A DNA stretch of 64,000 bases from Peribolospora baueri (taxonomy: Eukaryota > Basidiomycota > Peribolosporomycetes > Peribolosporales > Peribolosporaceae): NCBI GenBank assembly GCA_029717555.1, contig JAMDHS010000019.1, forward strand, positions 186,001 through 250,000. Reading direction: 5' to 3'. The translations under genes and the position numbers were made by a program. This document shows positions 43,885-54,689 of this stretch, piece by piece (position 1 is the first letter of the stretch; every line of letters begins with the position of its first letter). The notes under the pieces were generated by a model. That model was not told where the DNA came from and ran no database searches. It saw nothing but the letters and a program-made list of their open reading frames with translations.

Positions 43885-44032
43885 GCGCCCCTCTCCCATT
43901 CGCAAGCCGAGGTGCCAGTCTGTACTAGCTTCACCTTTTACAAACAGCTCATGGCGACCAGGCAAAGGTAACAGTCAAAAGATTAAAAAGGGAGGACGGG
44001 GAGAACGGTTCCACGGTTAAGTTTGGGAACGT

Positions 44033-45179
44033 TTACTGAATAAAAGGAGAGGCAAAGCAGGAGGACAGCGAAGGAGACAAATTTAGCGCGAATAAATAAA
44101 GACCTGGACCCCTCGAATGTACGCGGACACCATTCCACTACCCCTACTCACGAGCTTGACCACCTTGAGGCCGTCCTTCCACAGGGTGAAGAACGGAGTG
44201 ACACCGTCCTCGCGATAGTTGAGGAGGGCGACCATACTGTGCGAGAGAGCAGGCAAATAATAGAGCGTCATTATCAGCGCCATGCCGCAAGAGAACAGAG
44301 CGGCTCTCCACCATCGTACCTACCCATCCGGGTTCATGCTCTCGCCGGTGTAGAACTCGTAGTCCTTGAAGTTGCCGAGGATCTTCTTGGCCGTCTCGGC
44401 AGCCTTCTTCTCGAACACGGGGACTCGGTCCGGGTTCGTCTCCTGAAGCTTGTTCTTGACCTCCTTCATGTAGCCCTGTGAAAATAGAAGAGAAAGAAGA
44501 AGGCGATGTGAGTCATTCGTGGTCTTTGGTCCGACCGACGGGCACCTAAGCCGCGCCCAGAGATAAGACGACAAGAATTGGGACACGTCACACGAACCTT
44601 AAGGTAGGTCATGTAAGTCTTCTTGTCGAAGCTGGTTTGTTGAAGTCGGAAGGAGTGGACGACGTTGTTGACCGTCTCAGCACCCGCCTCCAACGCCTCC
44701 TCCTGCTCCTCCGCCGAGGGGTTGCCGCCGATGTCGACCTCGCCTTCCTGCGATGTGAGAATGCGCGTACAAAAGGGGAGCAAAACATGAATGGCACGTC
44801 AGAGAGAAACACGTGGATAACCTGATACCCGTGGCGGGCCCGAAACTTGCCTTGATAACAATCATTTGGCAGTCGACTTCGAGCACGGCATCGTCCACCT
44901 CAGTGCTGCAAGGCATATGAAACTCCGTCAGCTAGACTGTCCAGCAAACGAGACGAATGCAGGAATTCACAATAGAAGGTCGTATATGAAGGGCGCTCAC
45001 ATCTTGAAGGCGTCCGAGGTCATCTCGTCGCCGCTGATAACATCCGTGTAGAGCTAGCAAAGCAAGAAGCATGCGAGCGGGGTGTCTCGGGGTGAGTTGC
45101 ACTCTGCCGTGTCGTGCCGCCGCTTCTTTCAAGGCAAGGGAAGTGTGGTAGAAATCCAGGGAATGCTACTCACCAACAT
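44033..45179 (-). CDS. TMA19: Translationally controlled tumour protein homolog
   Basis: Seven coding exons: 45179-45174, 45053-45001, 44905-44851, 44747-44598, 44475-44324, 44236-44152, 44035-44033; 167 aa, the normal TCTP length. The first exon is only [22 protein letters not shown] and [17 protein letters not shown] follow; then [14 protein letters not shown] (signature), [66 protein letters not shown]. After ...VVKL a gtgagt donor is met, and an attcag acceptor 116 nt on is followed at once by TAA, so the last coding exon is the stop codon alone; reading through the intron would add 18 odd residues. Intron 3 appears to use a GC-AG donor (AAG|gcaagt). TCTP (Tma19) associates with ribosomes and mitochondria under stress. 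Confidence 0.93.
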
Positions 45180-45528
45180 GGTGCAAGGTGCTGAGAGAAA
45201 GGGAGGGAGAGCGAGAGCGAGAAGGGGAGATGGAAAGACGAGGGAGGGGTCGAAGGGTTAGGTGTGGATGAGGATGGAGAAGGCAAAAGCTTCGCGCCAA
45301 CGTTCCCCCCGGCGCCGGCTGGAAAATTTGATTGGGCTGTGGTACTCTGAGGCACGTGATTTCTTTTCTCGCCACGTTCTCCGCCGAGCGCGTGTTTGAA
45401 GTGTTCCAATACAACTGTGTCCGAGACATTTGCCGGACTCGGCTTTAATACAATCCAGTTCCCTCAACCGGCCCGATCGGGACGACGCACAAGCCAACAA
45501 CAGCCAACGAGCAAATTGTCCAGCGGTG
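45180..45528. promoter_or_regulatory. TCTP / nucleotidyltransferase divergent upstream region
   Basis: 349 bp between divergent starts. Purine-rich (GAGAGCGAGAG) on + near 45187-45235; no clear core element. Confidence 0.5.
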
Positions 45529-46836
45529 ATGCGACGCTGGCCTCCCATATTGTACGCCGCACCTCGATTCTCTGTCTCTCATTACTCCGCACTCTCCATG
45601 CCGACGCTCTCCCCATCTCGGCGAGAAGCTATTGCGCAGTGTGCGGCCATCTTCCGAGCTTCGCAAGCTTCCAGACGCAACGACTCCGACGAGCTGCGCG
45701 GAGCAACGGTGATGCTGCTCTACTCCACGCAGCCGTCTTGGCCGTGGCCGTCCGGGAGTGAGGAAAACGGAGAGGGGCGCAAGCGGAGTGGGAAGCAACG
45801 GCTGCAGCTCTCCGTGCTGGATTCCTCTTTCAACCCTCCTACGCTCGCTCACCTCGCTCTGGCCCTCTCCGAGCCGCCTCCGCCTTTGCCGCCCGCATCT
45901 CTTGCTCAGGAAGCTGCCGAGCGCTTTCGGGACCGTTCTGCCGTGTCTTCCCATGGGGTCAAGGGAGATGTACAGGAGGACGGAGGAGGATACGATGCCC
46001 ACCTCCTGCTTCTGTCCGCCCGAAACGCAGACAAGGGCATGGGCAAGGATGGAGACGCGACACTGCAGCAGAGGATGGAGATGATGGAGCTTTTGGCGTA
46101 CGAGATGGAGGACTATTTGCGTTTGCGGGCCGGCGGAGGTGGAAAAGGCTCAGAACAAAGTGGAGAAGTCAAGAAACCCAACGTGGCGGTGGCACTCATC
46201 GACGAACCCGTTTTCGTCCGCAAGTCCTCCATCCTGCTCGACTACTTAGCCTCTCGCTCGTCTCCCTCTCCATCCTCTTCGGCTTCTCCCTCCTTCCAGC
46301 CTGAGCTCCAACCCCAACTCCAGCCCCAACTGCACTGGCTTCTCGGTATCGACACGCTCGCCCGCTTCTTTGCACCCCGATATTATCCCTCCGAGGCATC
46401 CATGCGATCGAACTTCCAGAATTTCTTCGAAAAGGAAGGCAACTGCCTGATTTGTGCTAGAAGGGACGCTCACTCTGCTCCGCCCATCGTTGTTCCCTCC
46501 TCATCCTCTTCCTCTCAGGGGGAAAGGAAGGAGGAGATGGTTGAGAAGGAGGACGTCGAGCAAGCGCTGTTGGGTTCACCGCTCGTCAAACCATGGGTGG
46601 AAGCGGGATCGGTGCGGATTATGGACATTGGACAGCACGAGATGGGCCTCAGCTCGACCGCCGTGCGGAGAGCTCTGGGCTCCGCAGCCGTTTCTGCTAG
46701 TTCCGAGGAAAGGCTGTCGGACGTGGATCGGGAAAAGCTGGAGTGCATGATACCTCGTGGACTGTTGGAGTATGCGCTTGAGGAAAGGCTGTATGCCACC
46801 AAGGTCGTGGGCGAGGTCAATGAAGGGAGGCGGTAG
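45529..46836 (+). CDS. POF1-like nicotinamide-nucleotide adenylyltransferase family
   Basis: Intronless, 435 aa from ATG at 45529 (alternative ATG 45598; the extra N-terminus is Arg/Ser/Tyr-rich and could target mitochondria). The nucleotidyltransferase fold is seen in SVLDSSFNPPTLAHLALAL (a [HT]xGH-type motif reading NPPTLAH), DAHLLLLSARNADKG, a LLGIDTLARFFAPRYYP block, CLICARRD, and the C-terminal GLSSTAVRRAL, equivalent to the ISSTxxR motif. This set fits the fungal POF1 group, distantly related to NMN adenylyltransferases of NAD synthesis, rather than the NMA1 type. A Ser/Pro/Gln insert (about 245-270) and a Ser/Glu insert (about 325-345) are lineage-specific. Confidence 0.82.
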   Translation: MRRWPPILYAAPRFSVSHYSALSMPTLSPSRREAIAQCAAIFRASQASRRNDSDELRGATVMLLYSTQPSWPWPSGSEENGEGRKRSGKQRLQLSVLDSSFNPPTLAHLALALSEPPPPLPPASLAQEAAERFRDRSAVSSHGVKGDVQEDGGGYDAHLLLLSARNADKGMGKDGDATLQQRMEMMELLAYEMEDYLRLRAGGGGKGSEQSGEVKKPNVAVALIDEPVFVRKSSILLDYLASRSSPSPSSSASPSFQPELQPQLQPQLHWLLGIDTLARFFAPRYYPSEASMRSNFQNFFEKEGNCLICARRDAHSAPPIVVPSSSSSSQGERKEEMVEKEDVEQALLGSPLVKPWVEAGSVRIMDIGQHEMGLSSTAVRRALGSAAVSASSEERLSDVDREKLECMIPRGLLEYALEERLYATKVVGEVNEGRR

Positions 46837-47026
46837 CGGAGGAGATTGTCTGTTCGCTTTACTTTTCTCTACGTATCGGCTTCGCTTTTTATACATACAA
46901 GGGAACTAAATGCCTCGGATGGTGTCAAGACGGGCTAAGGGGCAACGAGGAATTCCGCTCAGATTGCTCGACCCATCGAAACTGTCATCCTCTTGCGCTT
47001 GGCATTCCCGTTATGTCCGACGATCA

Positions 47027-48187
47027 TCATCTACTTTTCTCCCGTTGGCCATCCCTCAACCCCCTCCTCCACTCCTCCACGCTCTCCAACAACAACCTCT
47101 TCGCTCCGCCTCCCCAAAAGTGATCTGCCCCATCCACATCGACAGCGCAAAAGGTCGACTCGGAACGCTGAGAAAGCTGGCGTAATCTGGAAGCCCAGGA
47201 ATCGTAGGAGGAGAGGGAGGTGAACTGATCTCGGGGGCCGTAGAGTGCGAGGACGTGGACGATCTTCTCGGAGGAGGTTGACCGCCCTTGCGAGGATCCG
47301 GAGTTTTCCTCCCTCGCCATTTCCTGTCGCTGTTGCTCAGAAGGGAAAAGCCCTTCCAAAGCGCGACTGTAGACGGAGGAACGGAATAAGGAAAGCGCCC
47401 AGAGGACGTTGAGCGGGTAAGAGACGAGGACGTAGCGGACGGAGATGGGTCTGTCTCCGAGTCCGAGCTGAGCATGATGGCTGCTCGGTGACCGAATGTC
47501 GTCGTCGCTCGTCCCTTGTTCCACGGCGTCCTCGGGGAAGTGGGCGAGAGAGGCTGCGAGGGAGCCAAAGGAGTAACCCTGTATTCGAACAGTTCCATGT
47601 GTTGGTCAGCAAGGAGGCACACCGACTCTTCGGCGGTGCGGTCCGCAGTCATTGTCGTAAAGGGAATACTCACGCAGAAATAGACTTCGAAAGGCGTTGT
47701 CGTTGGCAGTTTGTTCGTGGCGTCGGTAGCTGTCACAGCCGGCGCAAGGGCTGAAAGTGCGTAGTCAACGACCGCCTGTGAGCCAAGATCAACAAGAGGT
47801 AAAGAAGGATGGGAAAGAGCAGTGCGATAAGACACATGTCGAGTGGTATTGTGAAAAGGACTGGGAATTCAAAGCGAGCGAGTCTTGGCAGAGTTTACCC
47901 ACCCTGTAATCTTCCACCTCTCCATTTCCCGTCCAGGTAGTACTCCCACCGCTACAGCCAACTCCCCTAGCATCGAAAGTGAGCGCTCTCACGCCGGACG
48001 AAGCGAAATACCGAGCGAGGGAGACAACGACGTGGTCATCTTGCGTGCCTCCGAGGCGGCCCCAGGGATGAGCTATAATAGCGAGGCCGAGCGGCAAGAT
48101 CGAGGCGCCGGAATGATGCCATCGCGCTTGAAGATGGTGGGAGGAAAGAGGGATGTGGAAGTCCTCTGTGTTGACGGTCACTGCCAT
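47027..48187 (-). CDS. Alpha/beta hydrolase
   Basis: Three exons (48187-47903, 47775-47674, 47578-47027), 312 aa. Oxyanion region IIAHPWGRLGGTQDDHVV; LTFDARGVGCSGG; nucleophile elbow GYSFGSLAAS (Ser at about residue 132); acid in LYGPRDQFTS; His in DGADHFWGG near the C-terminus. The triad and the HPWGxxGG pattern match fungal/bacterial hydrolases of the alpha/beta-fold 'dienelactone/peptidase-like' type, also found as putative lipases. The nucleophile elbow falls exactly at the start of exon 3. Substrate unknown. Its ATG is 102 bp from the next gene's start on the other strand. Confidence 0.85.
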
Positions 48188-48289
48188 GCTTGCCTCTTAT
48201 CGTCGATCCCTCTTCCCCCCGTTCCTTCGCGAACGGAGGCTTCGCCTGCGCACTGTCCACCCGTCCGATCAAATGACTGCTGCGGCAGG
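48188..48289. promoter_or_regulatory. Very short bidirectional promoter
   Basis: 102 bp between the hydrolase ATG (minus) and the 1100-aa protein ATG (plus), the tightest head-to-head pair here. The 5' leaders must be short or overlapping. Confidence 0.5.
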
Positions 48290-51200
48290 ATGACGCCCTC
48301 GCCAGCCATGGCTGGCCCACGGCAGGCGCTAACGCGACGTAGTCGCCGGCGCACGCTCAGCCTTCCCCCACCGCGTTCATCGTCCGATATACCACCACCA
48401 TCGTCCATATCCGCGTCGGCACTCGACTCGGTCGCCTCAAGAACGACCGGACGAGTACCCTCTACGGCTCTTCCCTGTTTCTCTCCCTTTCCACTGTCTC
48501 TCTTATCCTCCTCGGGCCCTTGCGCCGACGAGACTCCGCATTCATCCTTCCTGAGAGGCCGCGTTGGCGACCCCGACCGTCCGAACCGCTCGCCGTAAGC
48601 TTTGCCGACGATGTGAGAGTTCGCTTGTCACGGTCATTTCCCCGCCCTCCCCCTCCTCCCTCCCGTCACTGACTCCTTGTCTCTCTGCTCTTCCTCACGC
48701 CTTCTCACCCAACCTTCGGCTAGGCCCCTTCCCGACGAGCGCAAATCCGAAGGCGTATCCTCCCTCATCGCCAGGTTTCAACAGCAGAACATTGACGCCA
48801 AGGCAGAGGCGGAGAGGGATGCCCATCGCGATCGCGTTCTAGCTGCCGGTCGGCAGAGCCTTGACTCCGTGGGGAGACCTTTCAGCCCCCAACAGCTGAG
48901 GAGTCTGAGCAGACCTGGGTCCGGTTTTGCTGTCAGGAGCTCTTTTGAGCTGCCGAAGGCGGAAGGGGCAGAGGTACCCTCACAGGAGGCGCCGTCTACA
49001 GCCGATTCAGATGCTATTCCCGGTGCTACTTCCGCAGAGGAGGGGGCGGGGAAGTCGCAGACATCTCCCCCTTCGGCTCCTGTGGAGGAGAGCAAGCCTG
49101 AGGAGCCTACTCCCAGCAATGGCGAGGCGAAGAAGCCGGTTAAGGTGATACAAAACTGTCCTTTCTATGATGCTATGGATATTTTTTGGGACTTTTTCTA
49201 ATGCGTACACTCGTACTCCATCATATATGCTACTCTTGTTATCTTCAGGACACGACTGCATTGGCTGCCGCGCCTGCTGCCAAAACGACACCTGTCGCAA
49301 AGGGTACCCCGTCCAAGACCACCACGGCCAAGCCGGCGTCTGCCGCTGGCAAGCCCACCACGGCACCGACAAAGGCATCCGGCACGCCAGCCAGCAGCAC
49401 CGCGACCCCTCGAACCGCGAGAACCACTGTCGCTTCTTCCACCGTGTCGCCTCGATCGACGTCGACCGCCAAACCCACTTCTGCGGCTCGATCAACGCCC
49501 ACCTCCGCGACTCGTCCGCGTCCGTCTTCGACCTCTTCGACGCCCGGCGCTGCTAGGAAGCCAGCTACGAGCTCGATTGCCTCTCCCGCTAGGTCGGCGG
49601 GTGCAGGAGGCACCCCGGCGAAGTCAACTCCCGTCCGTACCGCGAAATCTCCTCCTCCAGCTGCCAGTGCGGCACGCGCAAGTGCCATCAAGAGCGCCAC
49701 TTCGTCCACATCTCCCCCAAAGCCTTCCACTCGAACGTCGTCGACGACGACGGCGAGCGGGGGAAGGATCGCCTCGACGATGACGTCCGCCGCCAAGCCA
49801 CGCGTCAGCGCCGCAGGCACTGGTCCGTCGCGGACGACGACGAGCGGCGCGCAAAGGTCGTCTGTCGGACCCGGCGTAAGGTCGACGACCGCTCTTCGAG
49901 CCAGCACTGGTGCCGCTACCGGTACGCCTCCCTCCCGTCCGCGCCCCAGCAGCAGCCCGTCCGTCGCCAGTTCAAACGCCGCCGTCAAGCCTCGCGTCTC
50001 TACCACCAGCGACAAGCCTGTTTCAAGGACCGCGACCACGACAGCCGCTCGCGCCGGTAGTGGAGTTCCGCCGGCCAAAACTGCGGGCGCCAAGGCCACA
50101 CCGTCTTCCGCCTCCACCGCCGCCTCTAAGTCCAAGATAAATGACGTGGGTGCGGGCACGGGTGTCAAGGCCAAGGCAGTTGCCGTAGGAGCTGGTGTTG
50201 CCGCCGCGGGCCTTGTCAAGGCGGCTGCTGCAAAGGCCAAGGATGTGAAGCAGGCTATGAGTGGGGACGGTGGAAAGGAGGTGGAAGATGTCAAGGGAGA
50301 GAAGGGAGAGGAGGACAGCGGGACCCTTCCCGCTGCTGCTCCTGAAGGCTCCTCTGACGCCGCCACGGCTCCTGCACCTGAGGCTGCTCCTGAACCTGAG
50401 GCTCCTGCACCTGAAGCTGCTCCTACGCCTGAAGCTACTCCTGAAGGCTCCTCTGACACCGCCACAGCTCCTGCACCTGAGGCTGCTCCTGCACCTGAAG
50501 CTGCCGATAGCCCCCAGGGTTCTGGGGAGGCCCAGGACGAATGTGCGACAACCGCGTTGCCCACTGCTTCGGTTGGACAACGACTTCAAGAGACGTCCGA
50601 GCAGCAGGACAAAGCCCAATCCGAGCCGGCGGCCACGGCGGAGGAGGAAGAAGTGAAGGAGCAAGGTGATGCTGCTGACACTACAACTCCCGATTCTGCC
50701 GCTCCTTCGGCTGAGCCCATCGATGCGCCTAGTGAGGAGGCCCAGACTGAGGCTGGTGCTGCAGATGCGCCTGACGTCAAGGAAGAAATGGAGGAGGAGC
50801 CTCTTGTGAATGCTGATGGTGAGCAGCCCGCCGTCGAGAACGCTGCCGAGGAGCATTCGAGCTCAGAGGAGGTGCCGTCTGCCCCCGTGGACGATCACGA
50901 GGCAGGCATGACCGAGACTCGCGCGCCCGAGCACGCCGCTCCGTCCGCTGTGGAGCCTTCCGACGACGGGCGTGTGGCAGCCATCGTGGAGAAGCCTGAA
51001 GCCAGCGAAAAACCTGTTAACTCTGCTCAGGCCGCCATCGGTCCAGAGACTAAGCAACTTGTAGGAGGAGCACCGTCGCCGAAGGCCATGTCCACCACGG
51101 CGGCCGACCCGTCGTCCGGCCGTTCTGGATTCACCACTCCCGGTTCCATCGGCGCCGATCCCGATCCTGATTACCACAGGAGGCTCGCCGCGCAGATACA

Positions 51201-51825
51201 GCCTTCTGTCCTAGGCGTCGATGTCGGCACAGTCGATGCGGAGGATTCTGACGAATCGGCTCCAGCCACCGCCAAGGAGGGTGACACCGAAGCTGAGCCC
51301 GAGCCGGCGTCCGAAGCACATAAAGAAGATACGGAAACGAAACCTGCTCAACAAGATGCAGTAGCGGACGCAAAAGTACTGCACACCGTCTCGGGAGCGA
51401 CGGTCGGCCAGGCTGGTGAGGATGCGGCTCCAGAACCTGAAACCTCCGTCGCATCCGCTCCGGCCACTGAGGAGACGCGCCCGGAGCCCGCCACCGAGGA
51501 CGTCAAAGAAGCCTCGTCCGAACCCACTCCCGCCTCCGCCCTTTCTTCCGTTCCCGCTCCCTCCAAGCCAGCTCTCGAAGCAGCAGGGTCCTCCCTCCCC
51601 GCCGATGCATCGTCCAGGACCAGCGGGAGGACACTCGCTCAGATCCTCGCTGAGGCGGACGCTGCTATGGCGGAAGGAGACACAGAAGAGGGTATGAACA
51701 TTGAGGATGGAGAGGAGAATGACGTGAAAGGGTTGCGCGACGAGGACGTGGAGATGGCCGATGTGGAAGGTTCGTCTGATCGACGTGCTGTCGATGCCGA
51801 CGAGGAAGAAGAGGAGGAACTCTAA
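48290..51825 (+). CDS. 1100-aa disordered Ala/Thr/Pro/Glu-rich protein
   Basis: Three exons (48290-48594, 48724-49144, 49249-51825) in frame; start at ATG 48290 or 48308. The only ordered-looking part is near the exon 1-2 junction (ERKSEGVSSLIARFQQQ and a following helix to about 145), recalling short SLIARF-type motifs of cytoskeletal/septum proteins. Residues about 245-540 are Thr/Ser/Ala/Pro/Lys-rich and basic; then an Ala/Lys helix (VAAAGLVKAAAAKAKDVKQAM) and a long acidic Ala/Pro/Glu region with near-repeats (APAPEAAPEPEAPAPEAA), ending EEEEEEL. There is no signal peptide or membrane span. The basic-then-acidic layout with AAKPxV/TTSG patterns suggests a microtubule- or chromatin-associated scaffold, but no function is claimed. 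Codon use matches its neighbours. Confidence 0.8.
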
Positions 51826-52091
51826 CCGGCGAAGGAAGGCAGTTCGTCTACCGTCCGCGTTTCTTGTCGCCTTCCTTCACCGTCTGCCCATCTCGTCCAT
51901 CTTCACACTTGCCTCACCCTACGACGGGGAAATAACGAACAAATGACGCCTACGAAAATAGCGGAAAGCTAAGACAAATCACGACCGTAGTATTTCGATT
52001 TTTACTTTTGATTGTCCGTCGCCTTTTTGTTCTTCTTGTATGCGGTCGAGGGGACCGGCCTTCACGCTACCTGGGGTTTCTCTCCCTCCTT

Positions 52092-52119
52092 TGACCTCCT
52101 TTGACCTCACCTCAGGTCA
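52092..52119. repeat. TGACCT direct and inverted repeats
   Basis: TGACCT at 52092 and 52102 (10-bp spacing), then AGGTCA at 52114, so the last two form an inverted repeat with a 6-bp spacer. Possibly a factor-binding palindrome; chance is not excluded. Confidence 0.5.
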
Positions 52120-52747
52120 CCTGATAGCATGTTCGCCGGAATGGTCCGTTTCCGCTCTCTCGCCCTGTACGTCGCCGTCTAGGTCCGTACCCCCTCTTTC
52201 CGCAGCCCCCACACACGTACAAACGTCCCATCCCATTCCAGTTCACGGGTTACCCTCCCCCTCCTTTCCTCCCCCTTCCTACCCTTTCGCTTTCTGGTCC
52301 GGTTCCCTCGCCCCTCTTGGATGCCCAATGGAGAAATCTGAAATTTTGTCTTGGTCATGGAACCAGTGAATGCTCCAAGCGTGTCTGCCGGACTTTAGAC
52401 CTGCACCTCCAGCCCGTGTTTGTTCTCAAAGGGCCGTCTCGAACCAGATCCCTGGCCTGGCCATGCAAGGGTGTCTTCCAGGCGATCTGCGCTAACCCCA
52501 GCACCGTGGGGGGAGAGGATGTCAGTGTCAACAAACGTTTATTCGGGCTATGTCGTGCTGCCAAGAGAGATGAGCAAAAGACGCCTGGCCTCGCCGCGGC
52601 CTTGGAGCTTCGGAAACAAAAGCCGATGAAGGTGGAGCGAAGGCGCGGTGCGGCGGGCGATCTCAGTACAGAGGAGTGGAGGTGGGTGGACGACGATCAG
52701 CGAGCACGACCACGACCACCTTGAGAAGAAATAAGGAGCGCTGCAGG

Positions 52748-52777
<30 letters not shown>
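52748..52777. repeat. Run of 30 A
   Basis: The longest homopolymer in the window. No retroelement or processed gene copy was recognised 5' of it. Confidence 0.9.
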
Positions 52778-52779
<2 letters not shown>

Positions 52780-53155
52780 CTGTGCTAAAAAGGGAGAAGC
52801 GGTTTGGCGACTTCCCACTCGACTTGCCGCGTCTAGACGGCGGTTTTCCAGGGTCAGAATCGTCGTCCGTCTTTGAGGAGCTTGCCCTCTCAGGCGCAGG
52901 CGATCTTCGCAAGACCCTTTCAGGACGCCGCGCGCCCGTTTCAAGAATGCTAGAACACGGATGTTGTAGAGTGAACGACACATCGTGACCATGCCCATCC
53001 TTTCCGGATCCAGCGTCTAAGACGAGCGTCACAAAAATTTCAGACACGAGAAGCAAGGCGCAAACGCGGGAAGGAAAGTGGATCCGGACAGCGCCAGGCT
53101 AGTGCGTGTCGACTGGGTGGGTGGTTGACTTGAGTCGTCTTCGCCTTTGTCCTAT

Positions 53156-54114
53156 TCACTTGCCCAGCCTCGAGTCGAGGAGGTCTTTGGTCAGCTCGCC
53201 GTCTCGGATGTCGATGACCTGCGGGATCGTACGATGCGACGACAGAGAAAGAAGAAACGAGGCAGGGCGCCGGGGCGTTAGTCGAATAAGCGCCCGTCAT
53301 CCGACCTCGGCGCGTGTGGAAGGGGATGACATGGCACGGAGATGGGCAGAGCGAGACCAAGGCAAAGAAAGAAAGAGAAGGCAGGGACGTACTTTGGCAA
53401 TGTCGGTTTGGACGGAGAAGTAGCTCAGCGCCGAGGTGTAGAGAGTGAGGAGTTCGGTGGAGGAAGTGGACGGCGCCCAGTAGACAATGCACAGGGGCTG
53501 TGAGCGATGTAATGGGGGTAGAGGTGAGTCACGATCGGTGCGCCATTCGACTCTGTGCGATGGCAGCGGACTCGCTGCCATCCCACTAAGAGACAAAGAG
53601 GTCGACAAGTTGACGCACGTAAGATGTTCGCCCGTCGTTGTGCTGTAGAGCGTAGGAGAGCACGACGTAGCGCGGGGAATTTTCGGGAAGCTCTGATCAT
53701 AGACGGCAGCATCAAGAAGAGAGGAGAAGAATGGTTTAGTGCGGGGTGAGCGCGTATGTGCTTAATGGACTCGGATCACCGCCCCAGGCCTGCATCTCAA
53801 TCTCATCACATCCCGTTGTCGACCCACGTCCAAGACGAGCAAGCAACTCACCTTCCACAAGGTCCTCCAACGAAACCGAGTCAAACTCCTCCTCCTCCTC
53901 CATGACGAGCTTCTGCTTGTTAATCTTGACCACTAGCGCCGAGCTGCCAGAGGAGCGCTTGCCCAGGCGGAACTTGCGCAGCTTGGCGAGGAGGTCGGCG
54001 GGGACGTCGACGGTGTTGTTGGCGGACTAAGGCAGGAAAGGGAGAGGGAGAGGGGGGTGAGCTGCACTGAATGACATGCTCTGCTCTTAGCCCCTGCTCA
54101 GACTCGCGCACCAT
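53156..54114 (-). CDS. AIM7: Glia maturation factor (ADF-homology), Arp2/3 debranching
   Basis: Five coding exons: 54114-54112, 54026-53852, 53692-53619, 53497-53393, 53218-53156; 139 aa, typical for GMF. As in SKI8, the first coding exon is the ATG alone (ATG|gtgcgc), joined to SANNTVDVPADLLAKLRKFRLG. Then KQKLVMEEEEEFDSVSLEDL, ELPENSPRYVVLSYALQH, PLCIVYWAPSTSSTELLTLY, FSVQTDIAKVIDIRDGELTKDLLDSRLGK; the YVVLSY/PLCIVYW strands are diagnostic of GMF, not cofilin. GMF binds Arp2/3 and removes actin branches, working at patches and endocytosis. An ATG at the start of exon 2 is absent, which supports the isolated start codon. Confidence 0.92.
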
Positions 54115-54689
54115 GTCGGCTTGCTTGTGCGTTCAAAGCGGTGGTGGTAGTCGTCTGTCGCCTCTGTCGTCGATGATCGCGATCACGATTGCCGCCGCGC
54201 AACGTCTTGTGCTTGGCCGCCGCAGCCTTACGTTGGTTCAGCTCTTTGCCCAACCGAGCCGATGCCTGAAGAAGAGACAAAGAAGAGGGGCAACGAGGAG
54301 AGCAGATGCGGGAGCTCTTGCTCGGAGAGACTTGTTGCGTCGACACGTATCTTGCAACTTGGCCTCCGACGAAGGGAAGGGCTGCTCGTTGTGACCGTAT
54401 CTGTGGAAGGTCGACGACTATCTCCGATCAGCCGAGCTGCCGACGCGGAGCAAGGCGTGATTGATTAGCAGAGGTGAGACTTGGAAGAGGGCGAAGACGC
54501 GGAGAGGAAGATGTATAAGAATATGAGACGTCGGCCTCCACTGGACGTCGAGGTGTAGTGTCCTGTCGTCCTCGGCGCTCCTCTGTCTGCTCCAAGTCCT
54601 CCCTTCTATTCCCTTCGCGACACAGAGCAGATCTGTCCGGCCGGCGGCCAATCAAAGCGGAAGCGGCCCATCGACCTGCGAGCAAGGCT
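54115..54689. promoter_or_regulatory. Divergent GMF/MFS upstream region
   Basis: 575 bp between divergent starts. The nearby ORFs are Arg/Ser/Thr-rich shadows on both strands. Confidence 0.55.

Larger units (their letters stand above)
43435..44032. other. Intergenic region, TCTP 3' end to DRG1 start
   Basis: 598 bp upstream of DRG1 and downstream of TCTP. Contains a run of 15 G (43532-43546) and a CCAAG/CCAGG repeat cluster (43816-43884). No ORF supported. Confidence 0.6.
51826..53155. other. Intergenic region with poly-A tract
   Basis: 1.3 kb with no convincing gene. Contains TGACCT/AGGTCA half-sites (52092-52119), CT-rich DNA (52150-52320) and a run of 30 A (52748-52777). Frames here lack ATG or domain signal. 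Confidence 0.55.

Noticed and set aside
49245-50564. 439-aa minus ORF rich in Val/Ala
   Set aside because: Mirror of the Ala/Thr-rich + strand protein; no starts or motifs of its own.
54558-54689. Upstream extension of the MFS protein
   Set aside because: The frame is open but begins without ATG and is Ser/Arg-rich; ATG at 54690 fits better.
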